From: Pseudomonas iridis
Lineage (GTDB): Bacteria; Pseudomonadota; Gammaproteobacteria; Pseudomonadales; Pseudomonadaceae
Direction of reading: 5' to 3'
Length of the DNA stretch: 64,000 bases
Assembly (NCBI RefSeq): GCF_017980685.1
Contig: NZ_JACXXO010000007.1
Location: 221,373-285,372, forward strand
The notes beneath the pieces are model-generated. The model had not been told where the DNA came from. It searched no databases and saw nothing but the letters and a program-made list of their open reading frames with translations. Positions 8,312-18,466 of this stretch are shown here, piece after piece; position 1 is the first letter of the stretch, and every line of letters begins with the position of its first letter. Position numbers and translations under genes: made by a program.

Positions 8312-9223
8312 ATGGCCTCCGCCAATCCCTACAAGCTCTTCAGTGCTGTGCTGCAGCGTAAAACCCGGTTGAGCCCGCACTTGATGCGGATCACCTTTGC
8401 CGGTCCTGAAATTGCCAGCATGGCCACCTGGGCGCCCGATCAGCGGGTCAAACTCTTTTTCCCTGCCGCAGATGGTTCTCCTGCAAATCTTGCGCAGGAG
8501 GAGGGTTGGTATGCGCGTTTCCGCTCGATGTTGGCAAGTCGCCGCCCGGCGATGCGTACTTACACGATTCGTCATCTGCGAACAGAGCAAGGTGAGGTCG
8601 ACATTGATTTCGTCCTGCACGGTGAGACAGGACCGGCTTCGCGTTGGGCGTTGCGAGCGCAGCCGGGCGAGTCGATGCAAATCCTTGCGCCTGACAACCG
8701 TTTCTCTGCGAAGGAAGCCGGAGGGTTCGAGTGGCGGCCGCCGCAGGCTCTCAAGCAAGTATTGCTGGTTGCTGACTCGACGGCGTTGCCGGCAGCCATG
8801 GGCATTCTTGATGAGTTGGCTGCTCTTGCCGATCCACCCCAGACGCAAGCTTTCTTCGAAGTCGACAGTGCACAAGACATGCTTTCAGTGCCTGACTGGC
8901 CGGGGCTTACAGTTCAATGGCTGATCCGTGAGCAGGCAGATGCGACAGTCGTCGGGATGTTGATGGTTGAGGCGGTGCGGCAGGCGACTTTGCCCATTCA
9001 TGCTTCGTCAGCGAGTCAGGCCATCGAACTCGCTGAGGTCGATGTTGATAAAGATACTCTTTGGGAAATCGCCAATACGGCGCAAGAGGGATTTTATGGC
9101 TGGATCGCCGGCGAAAGTGCGGCTGTCATGAGCTTGCGCAAATACCTTGTCAAGGACTGCGGGATCCCTCGTGAATCGCTCAACCTGATGGGGTATTGGC
9201 GCTACAACAAGCCTGGCGGCTAG
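8312..9223 (+). CDS. siderophore-interacting FAD-binding reductase
   Basis: A protein of about 303 aa starting MASANPYKL, with AAGGAG at 8300-8305. It has a ferredoxin-reductase-like FAD domain with RTYTIR near residue 85 (FAD-binding RxYT motif) and a C-terminal SIP domain ending in LNLMGYWR. This family reduces ferric siderophores in the cytoplasm to release iron, using NAD(P)H. An in-frame start at 8255 exists but has no comparable ribosome binding site. No siderophore genes are adjacent. Confidence 0.85.
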   Translation: MASANPYKLFSAVLQRKTRLSPHLMRITFAGPEIASMATWAPDQRVKLFFPAADGSPANLAQEEGWYARFRSMLASRRPAMRTYTIRHLRTEQGEVDIDFVLHGETGPASRWALRAQPGESMQILAPDNRFSAKEAGGFEWRPPQALKQVLLVADSTALPAAMGILDELAALADPPQTQAFFEVDSAQDMLSVPDWPGLTVQWLIREQADATVVGMLMVEAVRQATLPIHASSASQAIELAEVDVDKDTLWEIANTAQEGFYGWIAGESAAVMSLRKYLVKDCGIPRESLNLMGYWRYNKPGG

Positions 9224-9227
9224 CCAC

Positions 9228-9265
9228 AAAAAAGGCCTCGAACATAACGTTCGAGGCCTTTTTTT
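9228..9265. terminator. bidirectional terminator
   Basis: A-tract, then GGCCTCGAAC (9234-9243), 5-nt loop, GTTCGAGGCC (9249-9258) and a T-tract. It sits between the convergent reductase and endonuclease genes and can serve both. Confidence 0.9.
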
Positions 9266-9274
9266 GTGCTGCGA

Positions 9275-9964
9275 TCAGCCGCAGGCTTTCATGCTCACCG
9301 GTCCGACAAACTCGTTGCCGCGCCCCATCACGCACGCCACGCTCTGATTGCGCTGGCGTTCCCAGTCTTGCACCGGGTAGGTCTTGTCCCACGCCTCATA
9401 TAACTGCCGATCCTGTTTCGACAGACGCAAGCCGTATTGCTTGCTCATGTAGAAATAAGTGCGGGCAATCATGCCGCGAATTGAAGGGCGGGGCATGACC
9501 TTCTTGGCCTTGAAGTCGACCTGGGTCAGGCAAGAGCCGTACTGGCCGGATTGCACCGGCAGCCAGCCATAGCTGAAATTGCTGCGATCGCCATTCACCT
9601 CGCCAATGCTCGGTACCAGGTTATGCAGGTCGGCTTCGGCCTTCTGGTAGATCGGGTCGTAGCGTGTGCAGTTCTTGCGTCCGCCTTCCTGCCAGCATTG
9701 GCGCTGATGGCCAAACTGCCAGGCGGGCACAATGTGCTCCCATTCGATACGTGACGCGCGCTTGGCATTTTTGCGCGGAACGTAACCGCAGGCTTTCAAA
9801 TCAACCCGGTTGCCGGTGTATTTGCAGCCGCAATAGAACTCGGTGGACTGCGGTGCGTACAGCTTCCAGGCGACCTTCTTGGCTTCGGAAAATGTGCGAG
9901 GTGCGCCCGCCTGGGCGCCCATGGCGATGAACAGCAAGAGCAAAGCAAAACAGCGGACAATCAT
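9275..9964 (-). CDS. endA: endonuclease I, periplasmic/secreted nuclease
   Basis: 229 aa from ATG 9964: signal peptide (MIVRCFALLLLFIAMGAQA) then a His-Me finger nuclease domain. Diagnostic blocks are RIEWEHIVPAW with the catalytic histidine, DLHNLVPSIGEVNGDRSN, and several cysteines. The family degrades double-stranded DNA non-specifically outside the cytoplasm. The longer frame upstream of 9964 overlaps the preceding gene and lacks family sequence, so the signal-peptide start is preferred. It follows the DUF1654 gene by 4 bp and is probably cotranscribed. Confidence 0.88.
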   Translation of the reverse strand: MIVRCFALLLLFIAMGAQAGAPRTFSEAKKVAWKLYAPQSTEFYCGCKYTGNRVDLKACGYVPRKNAKRASRIEWEHIVPAWQFGHQRQCWQEGGRKNCTRYDPIYQKAEADLHNLVPSIGEVNGDRSNFSYGWLPVQSGQYGSCLTQVDFKAKKVMPRPSIRGMIARTYFYMSKQYGLRLSKQDRQLYEAWDKTYPVQDWERQRNQSVACVMGRGNEFVGPVSMKACG

Positions 9965-9968
9965 TGAA

Positions 9969-10238
9969 TCAATCTTCCTTCGGCACAACCCAAAAAATCT
10001 GCACGCCGCCATCGTCGCGGTAGGCGAGGGTAACGTTGTCGTTCTCGTCGATTTCCTCGAGCAGGCGCTCCCAGTCATCCACCGGCTCGTCCGGCAGGCG
10101 GAAAATCAGTGCGGCTTTGGCTTTCTGTGCGGTGGGGGAATTGATGATTTTTTGAACGCGCATACCCATGCGTTCATAAGCGTCAGGAGCATCAGGGGAG
10201 GTGGCCACGAGGTTATCCTTATTAAGCTGTACGTGCAT
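9969..10238 (-). CDS. DUF1654-family protein
   Basis: About 89 aa with the block YERMGMRVQKIINSPTAQKA followed by FRLPDEPVDDWERLLEEI, characteristic of DUF1654 proteins common in Pseudomonas. The start is uncertain: ATG 10238 or ATG 10259, neither with a clear Shine-Dalgarno. It lies 4 bp upstream of endA in the same direction, so the two probably share a transcript. Function unknown. Confidence 0.75.
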   Translation of the reverse strand: MHVQLNKDNLVATSPDAPDAYERMGMRVQKIINSPTAQKAKAALIFRLPDEPVDDWERLLEEIDENDNVTLAYRDDGGVQIFWVVPKED

Positions 10239-10370
10239 ACAGTATTTAACTGTAAGCATTTTCGCAACTGCTTAAAATTCAAGAAAATCCTCTGACAGCG
10301 CTTTTCCGATTTTGGTGTAGGGCAAGTCGAATTTTTTGCGGGGAAGATGCACGCGTGGTCGTAGGCGACG

Positions 10371-10397
10371 CACCACTCGCCAATCCGGCGAGTGGTG
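10371..10397. repeat. perfect 11-bp hairpin between ansB and DUF1654
   Basis: CACCACTCGCC, loop AATCC, GGCGAGTGGTG. It lies downstream of ansB (minus strand) and has no T-tract in that direction, so it is an imperfect terminator candidate or an mRNA-end stabiliser. Confidence 0.6.
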
Positions 10398-10444
10398 AGT
10401 GGTGAGAAGATTGCCCTATCAAGAGTTGATCGGGCGAAGGTCAA

Positions 10445-11572
<1,128 letters not shown>

Positions 11573-11671
11573 TCATCTAGATGCGCCCCGAGCTGATCTG
11601 GATGCCGGGGTGCGGTGTAGGGAGCAGGATCTGTACCAGCCGTACTTTGCGTTAGAGAAATGTTTAACCTT

Positions 11672-11685
11672 ATGATTTACATCAG
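11672..11685. promoter_or_regulatory. possible ANR/FNR box upstream of ansB
   Basis: ATGAT-TTAC-ATCAG matches the TTGAT-N4-ATCAA consensus at four of five bases in each half. It lies in the 348-bp gene-free stretch between divergent ansB and the FlxA-like gene. E. coli ansB is FNR-controlled, which makes the site plausible; nothing else in this stretch stands out. Confidence 0.4.
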
Positions 11686-11881
11686 TATTTTGTGATTTTA
11701 GAAAGAGCGCCTGGCATCGGGTATCCGGGTTTCCGAACAATGCGGGGCTTCATGTTCGGCTCTCCGAAAAGGACTACTGCTTCTGTCGAACGAATCGGGT
11801 TGCCGTATCTGGAATAGGTGCTAAAGAAACCTTTGCGCTGGCCGATGCGTGTTCAGGGAAACTAAAATTTAGGGAGTTCTC

Positions 11882-12328
11882 ATGTCACTGACGATCGGTT
11901 TATCAAATCCCGCTGCTGTCACCATCGGCGGCAAAACCGCTGCGACGATCAATGCATTGAGTGAAGCGGAAGCGGACGCTTCTGCCGAGGCGCTGGGCAT
12001 CGAGAAAGAAGAGAGCAATCAGGTCAGAACCGGTGGTCCCGCGCAAGAAGACAGCAAGGCTGAAAGCGGCGACAACCTGAGCATCACAGTCAAAATGCTG
12101 CTGAAGCGGATGCAGGAATTGCAGAAGCAACTCCAGGAACAGCAACAGCAATTGGCTGCGGCACAAGCTCAGAGCTATCCGACTCCGGAGGCCAAATCGC
12201 AGGCTGTCATGTCCATTCAGGGGCAGATAGCGCAAACCAGCGGCGCGATGGCGGAAGTAGCGGGCGCGCTGGTCAAGGAAATGTCCAAGAGTTCCACCAG
12301 TGGCAATCTGGTCAGTACCACCGCATAG
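11882..12328 (+). CDS. FlxA-like coiled-coil protein
   Basis: A 148-aa protein with a disordered N-terminal half and a Gln-rich helix at about residues 70-105 (KRMQELQKQLQEQQQQLAAAQ), followed by a second helix. This resembles FlxA-like proteins. No signal peptide. A good GGGAG precedes the ATG. It lies just upstream of the ribose operon promoter but ends before it, so it is probably an independent unit. Function unknown. Confidence 0.6.
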   Translation: MSLTIGLSNPAAVTIGGKTAATINALSEAEADASAEALGIEKEESNQVRTGGPAQEDSKAESGDNLSITVKMLLKRMQELQKQLQEQQQQLAAAQAQSYPTPEAKSQAVMSIQGQIAQTSGAMAEVAGALVKEMSKSSTSGNLVSTTA

Positions 12329-12384
12329 ATAGCAAAGGGGCGAGTCGAATGATTCGTCCTACGATAAATGGTGATTTCCGATTG

Positions 12385-12413
12385 TTGACAAATCGTGGCC
12401 AGGTTCGCATAGT
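12385..12413 (+). promoter_or_regulatory. rbs operon promoter
   Basis: TTGACA at 12385-12390, a 17-bp spacer and CATAGT at 12408-12413. The RbsR-like operator starts 8 bp further on, so it would cover the transcription start. Confidence 0.7.
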
Positions 12414-12421
12414 TCGATCTA

Positions 12422-12435
12422 CGCAAACGTTTGCG
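12422..12435. promoter_or_regulatory. RbsR operator (perfect 14-bp palindrome)
   Basis: CGCAAACGTTTGCG is a LacI-family palindrome with the central CG typical of RbsR/PurR sites. It sits at the predicted transcription start of rbsB. A second, imperfect copy (GCGCAAACGTTGCTC) begins at 12487, 65 bp downstream and still ahead of the rbsB start, suggesting cooperative or looped binding. Confidence 0.8.
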
Positions 12436-12486
12436 CGGCTTCCCCTAGGTACAGCTCCATCGGTGGAAGCACTGTAGCTTACGCCA

Positions 12487-12501
12487 GCGCAAACGTTGCT
12501 C
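12487..12501. promoter_or_regulatory. secondary RbsR-like half-palindrome
   Basis: GCGCAAACGTTGCTC shares GCAAACGTT with the primary operator but lacks the full second half. It lies between the promoter and the rbsB start codon at 12530. Confidence 0.5.
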
Positions 12502-12529
12502 AAAATAATCATAAGATCGGAGTGAACCC

Positions 12530-13486
12530 ATGAAGCTGCCATTTGCTGGACGTCTTCTTGCTGTCGCTATGCTGGCTGCCACAGCCGCTGCATTACCCGT
12601 CTCTTCGGCGTTCGCCGAATCCCCGGAAAAACCCAAAGTCGCACTGGTCATGAAATCCCTGGCCAACGAATTCTTCCTGACCATGGAAGATGGCGCCAAA
12701 GCCTACCAAAAAGAACACTCCGCCGATTTCGACCTGATCTCCAATGGCATCAAGGACGAGACCGACACCGCAGGCCAGACGCGCATCGTCGAGCAAATGA
12801 TTCTGGCCAAGGTCAATGCCCTGGTCATCGCGCCTTCTGACTCCAAGGCCATGGTGCCGGTGATCAAGAAAGCCGTCGATGCCGGTATTACCGTGATCAA
12901 CATCGACAACCAGCTCGATCCGCAAATTGTCAAAAGCAAAAACATCAGCGTGCCATTCGTAGGCCCGGACAACCGCAAAGGTGCGCGTCTGGTAGGCGAA
13001 TATCTGGCCAAACAGCTGAAGGCCGGTGACGAAGTGGGCATCATTGAAGGCGTGTCCACGACGACCAATGCTCAGCAGCGTACCGCTGGCTTCAAGGATG
13101 CGATGGAGGCGGCGCAGATCAAGGTGGTTTCCCTGCAGTCCGGTGACTGGGAGATCGATAAAGGCAACAAGGTTGCCGCGTCGATTCTCAGTGAGTACCC
13201 GGATGTCAAAGCGTTGCTGGCCGGTAATGACAGCATGGCCGTCGGTGCCGTTTCCGCCGTGCGTGCTGCAGGCAAGGCAGGCAAGGTGCAGGTTGTAGGC
13301 TACGACAATATCAATGCCATCAAGCCAATGCTGAAGGACGGTCGTGTACTGGCGACTGCGGATCAGTATGCCGCCAAACAAGCGGTGTTCGGTATCGAGA
13401 CCGCGCTGAAAATCATCAAAGGCGAGAAGGTCGACAGCGGTACCAATGGCGTGATTGAAACACCGGTCGAACTGGTCACCAAGTAA
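12530..13486 (+). CDS. rbsB: ribose ABC transporter substrate-binding protein
   Basis: 318 aa with a clear Sec signal peptide ending at SSAFAES, then a periplasmic sugar-binding (type I) fold. Typical blocks are LANEFFLTMEDGA, NIDNQLDP, IIEGVSTTTNAQQR, AGNDSMAVGA and VGYDNINAI. It captures ribose in the periplasm and hands it to RbsC. It is the first gene of rbsBACRKD, starting under the RbsR-controlled promoter; rbsA follows after 55 bp. Confidence 0.93.
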   Translation: MKLPFAGRLLAVAMLAATAAALPVSSAFAESPEKPKVALVMKSLANEFFLTMEDGAKAYQKEHSADFDLISNGIKDETDTAGQTRIVEQMILAKVNALVIAPSDSKAMVPVIKKAVDAGITVINIDNQLDPQIVKSKNISVPFVGPDNRKGARLVGEYLAKQLKAGDEVGIIEGVSTTTNAQQRTAGFKDAMEAAQIKVVSLQSGDWEIDKGNKVAASILSEYPDVKALLAGNDSMAVGAVSAVRAAGKAGKVQVVGYDNINAIKPMLKDGRVLATADQYAAKQAVFGIETALKIIKGEKVDSGTNGVIETPVELVTK

Positions 13487-13541
13487 GTCCTCTGGCGATA
13501 CAACGGCGCTCGCCCGACCGGGCGAGCGCATGGAGATTTTT

Positions 13542-15095
13542 ATGTCAGTTTCCGCTCCGAACGCTGTCCTCTCGGTCAGCGGTATCGGTAAGACCTATGC
13601 GCAACCGGTGCTCACGGGCATCGATTTGACGCTGATGCGCGGTGAAGTACTGGCGCTGACCGGCGAGAATGGCGCCGGTAAAAGCACCCTGTCGAAGATC
13701 ATTGGTGGTCTGGTTACCCCGACCACTGGCCAGATGCAGTTCCAGGGCAAGGACTATCGCCCAGGCAGCCGTACCCAGGCTGAAGATCTTGGCGTGCGCA
13801 TGGTCATGCAAGAACTCAATCTTTTGCCGACATTGTCGGTGGCGGAAAACCTGTTTCTCGATAACCTGCCGAGCAACGGCGGCTGGATCAGCCGCAAGCA
13901 ATTACGTAAGGCAGCCATCGAAGCCATGGCGCAGGTAGGGCTCGATGCGATCGACCCGGACACCCTGGTCGGCGAATTGGGCATCGGGCATCAGCAGATG
14001 GTCGAAATCGCCCGCAACCTGATCGGCGATTGCCATGTGCTGATTCTCGACGAACCGACCGCGATGCTCACGGCGCGTGAAGTCGAAATGCTTTTCGAGC
14101 AGATCACTCGCCTACAGGCGCGCGGCGTCTCGATCATCTACATATCCCACCGCCTCGAAGAGTTGGCCCGCGTGGCGCAGCGCATTGCTGTGCTGCGTGA
14201 TGGCAACCTGGTGTGCGTCGAGCCGATGGCCAATTACAACAGCGAGCAACTGGTCACGCTGATGGTCGGGCGCGAACTGGGCGAACACATCGACATGGGC
14301 CCGCGCAACATCGGTGCCCCGGCGTTGACGGTCACAGGTCTGACTCGTTCCGACAAGGTGCGCGACGTCTCGTTCGAAGTGCGTGGGGGGGAGATCTACG
14401 GGATTTCCGGTCTGATCGGAGCAGGGCGCACCGAACTGCTGCGGCTGATTTTTGGTGCCGACGTCGCTGACAGCGGCACGATTGCACTGGGCTCGCCAGC
14501 GCGAGTGGTGAGCGTACGTTCGCCGGTCGATGCCGTGCGCAATGGCATTGCGTTGATCACCGAAGATCGCAAAGGCGAAGGTTTGCTGCTGAGCCAATCG
14601 ATCAGCGCCAACATTGCCTTGGGCAACATGCCGGAAATTTCCAGTGGTGGTTTCGTCAACAACGGCGACGAAATCTCACTGGCGCAACGACAGATCGACG
14701 CGATGCGCATCCGCAGCTCGAGCCCGACACAGTTGGTTTCGGAACTGTCCGGTGGTAACCAGCAAAAGGTCGTGATCGGTCGCTGGCTGGAGCGTGATTG
14801 TTCGGTGCTGCTGTTCGATGAACCGACTCGTGGCATCGACGTCGGTGCCAAGTTCGACATCTATGCCTTGCTCGGTGAGCTGACGCGCCAGGGCAAAGCG
14901 CTGGTGGTAGTGTCCAGTGACCTGCGTGAATTGATGCTGATCTGCGACCGGATCGGTGTGTTGTCGGCGGGGCGTCTGATCGAGACCTTTGAGCGCGACA
15001 GCTGGACCCAGGATGATTTGCTTGCTGCCGCGTTTGCCGGCTACCAAAAACGTGATGCGTTGCTCAACGAAGCGGCGCCTAGGGATCTCCCATGA
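13542..15095 (+). CDS. rbsA: ribose ABC transporter ATPase (double)
   Basis: 517 aa with two ABC domains. The first has Walker A GENGAGKST and an LGIGHQQMVEIARNL signature region; the second has the degenerate first loop usual in RbsA (GLIGAGRTELL) and LSGGNQQKV, with LLFDEPTRGIDVG. The start at 13542 is preferred because GGAG lies 6 nt upstream; ATG 13530 is possible. It energises ribose import. The TGA overlaps the rbsC start by 4 bp (ATGA). Confidence 0.93.
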   Translation: MSVSAPNAVLSVSGIGKTYAQPVLTGIDLTLMRGEVLALTGENGAGKSTLSKIIGGLVTPTTGQMQFQGKDYRPGSRTQAEDLGVRMVMQELNLLPTLSVAENLFLDNLPSNGGWISRKQLRKAAIEAMAQVGLDAIDPDTLVGELGIGHQQMVEIARNLIGDCHVLILDEPTAMLTAREVEMLFEQITRLQARGVSIIYISHRLEELARVAQRIAVLRDGNLVCVEPMANYNSEQLVTLMVGRELGEHIDMGPRNIGAPALTVTGLTRSDKVRDVSFEVRGGEIYGISGLIGAGRTELLRLIFGADVADSGTIALGSPARVVSVRSPVDAVRNGIALITEDRKGEGLLLSQSISANIALGNMPEISSGGFVNNGDEISLAQRQIDAMRIRSSSPTQLVSELSGGNQQKVVIGRWLERDCSVLLFDEPTRGIDVGAKFDIYALLGELTRQGKALVVVSSDLRELMLICDRIGVLSAGRLIETFERDSWTQDDLLAAAFAGYQKRDALLNEAAPRDLP

Positions 15096-16069
15096 AAACT
15101 GCATCTCCTGCCAGCAAGCGTAGTGGCAACTTTTACGGACTGGGCACCTATCTGGGGCTGGCCGGCGCACTGCTGGCGATGATTGCGCTGTTCTCGGTCT
15201 TGAGCAGCCACTTTCTGTCCTATAACACTTTCAGTACGCTGGCCAACCAGATTCCCGACCTGATGGTGCTGGCCGTCGGCATGACCTTCGTGTTGATCAT
15301 TGGCGGTATTGATCTGTCGGTGGGCTCGGTGCTGGCGCTCGCAGCATCAACGGTCAGTGTGGCCATGCTCGGTTGGGGTTGGAGCGTGTTGCCGGCGGCG
15401 TTGCTCGGAATGGCGGTCGCGGCATTGGCGGGCACCGTCACGGGTTCGATTACCGTGGCCTGGCGCATTCCTTCGTTCATCGTCTCTCTCGGTGTGCTGG
15501 AAATGGCCCGTGGCCTGGCTTACCAGATGACCGGCTCGCGCACGGCTTATATTGGGGATTCGTTCGCCTGGTTGTCGAACCCGATCGCTTTCGGTATTTC
15601 ACCGTCGTTTATCATTGCCTTGCTGGTGATTTTTATTGCGCAGGCGGTTCTGACGCGCACGGTGTTCGGTCGTTACCTGATCGGTATCGGTACCAACGAG
15701 GAAGCGGTGCGGCTGGCGGGGATCAATCCAAAACCCTACAAGATTCTGGTGTTCAGCCTGATGGGCTTGCTGGCCGGTGTCGCCGCGCTGTTCCAGATTT
15801 CTCGACTGGAAGCAGCGGACCCGAATGCGGGCTCCGGTCTGGAGCTGCAAGTGATTGCCGCGGTGGTGATCGGCGGCACCAGCCTGATGGGTGGGCGCGG
15901 TTCGGTCATCAGCACTTTCTTCGGCGTCCTGATCATTTCCGTACTGGCGGCCGGTCTGGCGCAGATCGGTGCCAGCGAGCCGACCAAGCGCATCATCACC
16001 GGTGCGGTGATTGTGATCGCGGTCGTGCTCGATACCTATCGCAGCCAACGCGCCAGTCGGCGGGCTTGA
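15092..16069 (+). CDS. rbsC: ribose ABC transporter permease
   Basis: 325 aa, highly hydrophobic with about eight to ten membrane segments and conserved permease blocks IGGIDLSVGS, SLGVLEMARG and AAVVIGGTSLMGGRGS. The ATG overlaps the rbsA stop, indicating coupled translation. It forms the inner-membrane channel with RbsA. Confidence 0.93.
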   Translation: MKTASPASKRSGNFYGLGTYLGLAGALLAMIALFSVLSSHFLSYNTFSTLANQIPDLMVLAVGMTFVLIIGGIDLSVGSVLALAASTVSVAMLGWGWSVLPAALLGMAVAALAGTVTGSITVAWRIPSFIVSLGVLEMARGLAYQMTGSRTAYIGDSFAWLSNPIAFGISPSFIIALLVIFIAQAVLTRTVFGRYLIGIGTNEEAVRLAGINPKPYKILVFSLMGLLAGVAALFQISRLEAADPNAGSGLELQVIAAVVIGGTSLMGGRGSVISTFFGVLIISVLAAGLAQIGASEPTKRIITGAVIVIAVVLDTYRSQRASRRA

Positions 16070-16072
16070 AAC

Positions 16073-17092
16073 ATGGCGACAATCAAGGATGTGGCGGCGC
16101 TCGCGGGGATTTCCTACACGACGGTGTCTCACGTGGTGAACAACACACGACCGGTCAGTAAGGAGGTCCGGTTGAAAGTCGAGGCGGCCATCAAGAGTCT
16201 CGATTACGTGCCGAGTGCGGTGGCGCGCTCGCTGAAGGCCAAAACCACTGCAACCATTGGCTTGCTGGTGCCCAACAGTCTCAACCCGTACTTCGCCGAG
16301 TTGGCGCGGGGCATTGAGGATTACTGCGAGCGTAATGGCTACTGTGTGATTCTCTGCAACTCCGATGACAACCCGCAAAAGCAGCGCAGCTACTTGCGTG
16401 TCTTGCTGGAAAAACGCGTCGACGGCTTGATCGTCGCGTCGGCCGGCGGTGACAGTGGTCTGGCGCAGGGGCTGACCGGGGTAAAGACGCCAATGGTGAT
16501 TGTCGACCGTGGACTGGACGGCGTGGATGCCGATCTGGTGCGCATCGACCATGAGTACGGCGCTTACCTCGCCACCCGTCATCTGTTGGAGCTTGGCCAC
16601 CGCGATATCGCGACCATTGGCGGCCCTGCGAGCACCAGCGTGGCGCAAATGCGTCAGGCCGGTTTTTGCCGGGCGCTGAAAGAGGCGGGCATCGCAGTGT
16701 CGCCAGCGCGCATGCTCGAGAGCGATTTCACCAGCACCGGCGGTTACAACGCAGCGACGACGCTGCTTGCGAGCGAGCCGCCGAGCGCGATTTTTGCCGG
16801 GAACGACATGATTGGCATCGGGGTGCTGCGAGCGGCGGCTGAACGCAAGGTGCGAGTGCCGAGCGAGCTGTCGGTGATCGGCTTCGACGATATCCAGATG
16901 AGCCGTTACGTGTACCCGGCCCTGACCACCGTCGGCCAGTCGATCCTGCAACTGGGCGAGATGGCGGCTGAAGTGCTGCTGCGAAGGATTGCTACCCCAG
17001 GCCTGGTCACTGATCAACGGATCGTGACCCCGAGCATTGTCTTGCGCGAATCGACTGCGCCGCTGTCCGGCGTGTTCACCGAATACCGCTGA
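16073..17092 (+). CDS. rbsR: ribose operon repressor, LacI family
   Basis: 339 aa with an N-terminal LacI-type helix-turn-helix (MATIKDVAALAGISYTTVSH) and a periplasmic-binding-like effector domain ending in VTPSIVLRES. It lies inside the operon it is likely to control, 3 bp after rbsC, which gives autoregulation. The CGCAAACGTTTGCG operator upstream of rbsB fits this family. Confidence 0.92.
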   Translation: MATIKDVAALAGISYTTVSHVVNNTRPVSKEVRLKVEAAIKSLDYVPSAVARSLKAKTTATIGLLVPNSLNPYFAELARGIEDYCERNGYCVILCNSDDNPQKQRSYLRVLLEKRVDGLIVASAGGDSGLAQGLTGVKTPMVIVDRGLDGVDADLVRIDHEYGAYLATRHLLELGHRDIATIGGPASTSVAQMRQAGFCRALKEAGIAVSPARMLESDFTSTGGYNAATTLLASEPPSAIFAGNDMIGIGVLRAAAERKVRVPSELSVIGFDDIQMSRYVYPALTTVGQSILQLGEMAAEVLLRRIATPGLVTDQRIVTPSIVLRESTAPLSGVFTEYR

Positions 17093-17116
17093 AACCGAAT
17101 TGACGAGTAGTGATGT

Positions 17117-18034
17117 ATGCCAGCAAATGTAGTGGTAATAGGCAGCCTGAACATGGATCTGGTCACCCGTGCGCCACGGCTGCCCCGTGGCGGTGAAACG
17201 CTGATCGGACATTCCTTTGCCACCGTCTCTGGTGGCAAGGGCGCCAACCAGGCGGTGGCTGCCGCGCGCCTTGGTGCGCAAGTAGCGATGGTCGGCTGTG
17301 TAGGCAGCGATGACTATGGCGTGCAGTTGCGCGAAGCGTTGCTGGCCGAGCAGATTGACTGTCAGGCGGTCAGCGTTGTCGAGGACTCCAGTGGCGTGGC
17401 GCTGATCGTGGTCGATGACAACAGTCAGAACGCGATCGTGATTGTCGCCGGTGCCAACGGCGCCATGACGCCGGCGGTGATCGACCGCTTCGATGCCGTG
17501 TTGCAGGCCGCCGACGTTATCATCTGCCAGCTTGAGATTCCGGATGCAACCGTGGGCCATGCGCTCAAGCGTGCGCGTGTGCTGGGCAAGACCGTTATCC
17601 TCAATCCTGCCCCTGCCAGCCGTCCATTGCCGGCAGACTGGTTCGCAGCCATCGATTACCTGATTCCCAACGAAAGTGAAGCCGCTGCCTTGAGCGGGTT
17701 GCCGGTTGATTCGCTGGAAACTGCACAAAGCGCGGCAACTCACCTGATCGCGATGGGCGCAGGAAAGGTCATTATCACCCTTGGTGCTGAGGGCTCGTTG
17801 TTCGCCAACGGCAAAGGTTTCGAGCATTTTCCGGCGCCGAAAGTGAAGGCGGTCGATACCACTGCTGCGGGGGACACCTTCGTCGGTGGTTTTGCCGCTG
17901 CGCTGGCCGCCGGCAAGTCCGAGGCCGAAGCGATCCGCTACGGGCAGATTGCCGCCGCTCTGTCGGTTACTCGCGCCGGCGCGCAGCCTTCCATTCCAAC
18001 CATGTCCGACGTACAGGCCTTTAAACCCGCATGA
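17117..18034 (+). CDS. rbsK: ribokinase
   Basis: 305 aa of the PfkB family: N-terminal [11 protein letters not shown] and [16 protein letters not shown]-terminal [17 protein letters not shown] with the catalytic Asp. It phosphorylates cytoplasmic ribose to ribose 5-phosphate for the pentose phosphate pathway. Its stop overlaps the rbsD start by 4 bp. Confidence 0.93.
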   Translation: MPANVVVIGSLNMDLVTRAPRLPRGGETLIGHSFATVSGGKGANQAVAAARLGAQVAMVGCVGSDDYGVQLREALLAEQIDCQAVSVVEDSSGVALIVVDDNSQNAIVIVAGANGAMTPAVIDRFDAVLQAADVIICQLEIPDATVGHALKRARVLGKTVILNPAPASRPLPADWFAAIDYLIPNESEAAALSGLPVDSLETAQSAATHLIAMGAGKVIITLGAEGSLFANGKGFEHFPAPKVKAVDTTAAGDTFVGGFAAALAAGKSEAEAIRYGQIAAALSVTRAGAQPSIPTMSDVQAFKPA

Positions 18035-18435
18035 AAAAGACTCCTTTGCTGAACGTCGCGCTGTCGCGACTGATCGCATCTCTGGGCCATGGCGACATGG
18101 TGGTGATTGGTGATGCCGGCTTGCCGGTGCCGCCGGGTGTCGAGCTGATCGACCTGGCGCTTACCCATGGTGTCCCGGACTTTGTCAGCACCCTGAAAGT
18201 CGTGCTAAGCGAGATGCAGGTGGAAAGCCATGCGTTGGCCAAGGAAATCTTCGACAAGCAACCGACTGCGTTGACCGCGCTCGACGAGTTGAATGACGAA
18301 GGTGCACTGGGTCGTCGCGATCTGCTCAGTCATGAGCAATTCAAGGTTCTTAGCCGACAGGCACGGGCGATTGTTCGTACAGGCGAATGTCAGCCTTACT
18401 GCAACATCGTTCTGGTGGCTGGTGTAACGTTCTAA
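18031..18435 (+). CDS. rbsD: D-ribose pyranase
   Basis: 134 aa with the conserved N-terminal block [21 protein letters not shown]. RbsD interconverts beta-pyranose and beta-furanose ribose, supplying the furanose form to RbsK. It is translationally coupled to rbsK through ATGA. Confidence 0.92.
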   Translation: MKKTPLLNVALSRLIASLGHGDMVVIGDAGLPVPPGVELIDLALTHGVPDFVSTLKVVLSEMQVESHALAKEIFDKQPTALTALDELNDEGALGRRDLLSHEQFKVLSRQARAIVRTGECQPYCNIVLVAGVTF

Positions 18436-18466
18436 CTTTCGATTTCACATGCACAAGGAATGCGCC

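Noticed and set aside
15599..18079. 826-codon open frame antisense to rbsC, rbsR and rbsK
   Set aside because: High-GC shadow frame; the plus-strand genes are unambiguous and the antisense text is rich in Arg/His/Gln without any domain.
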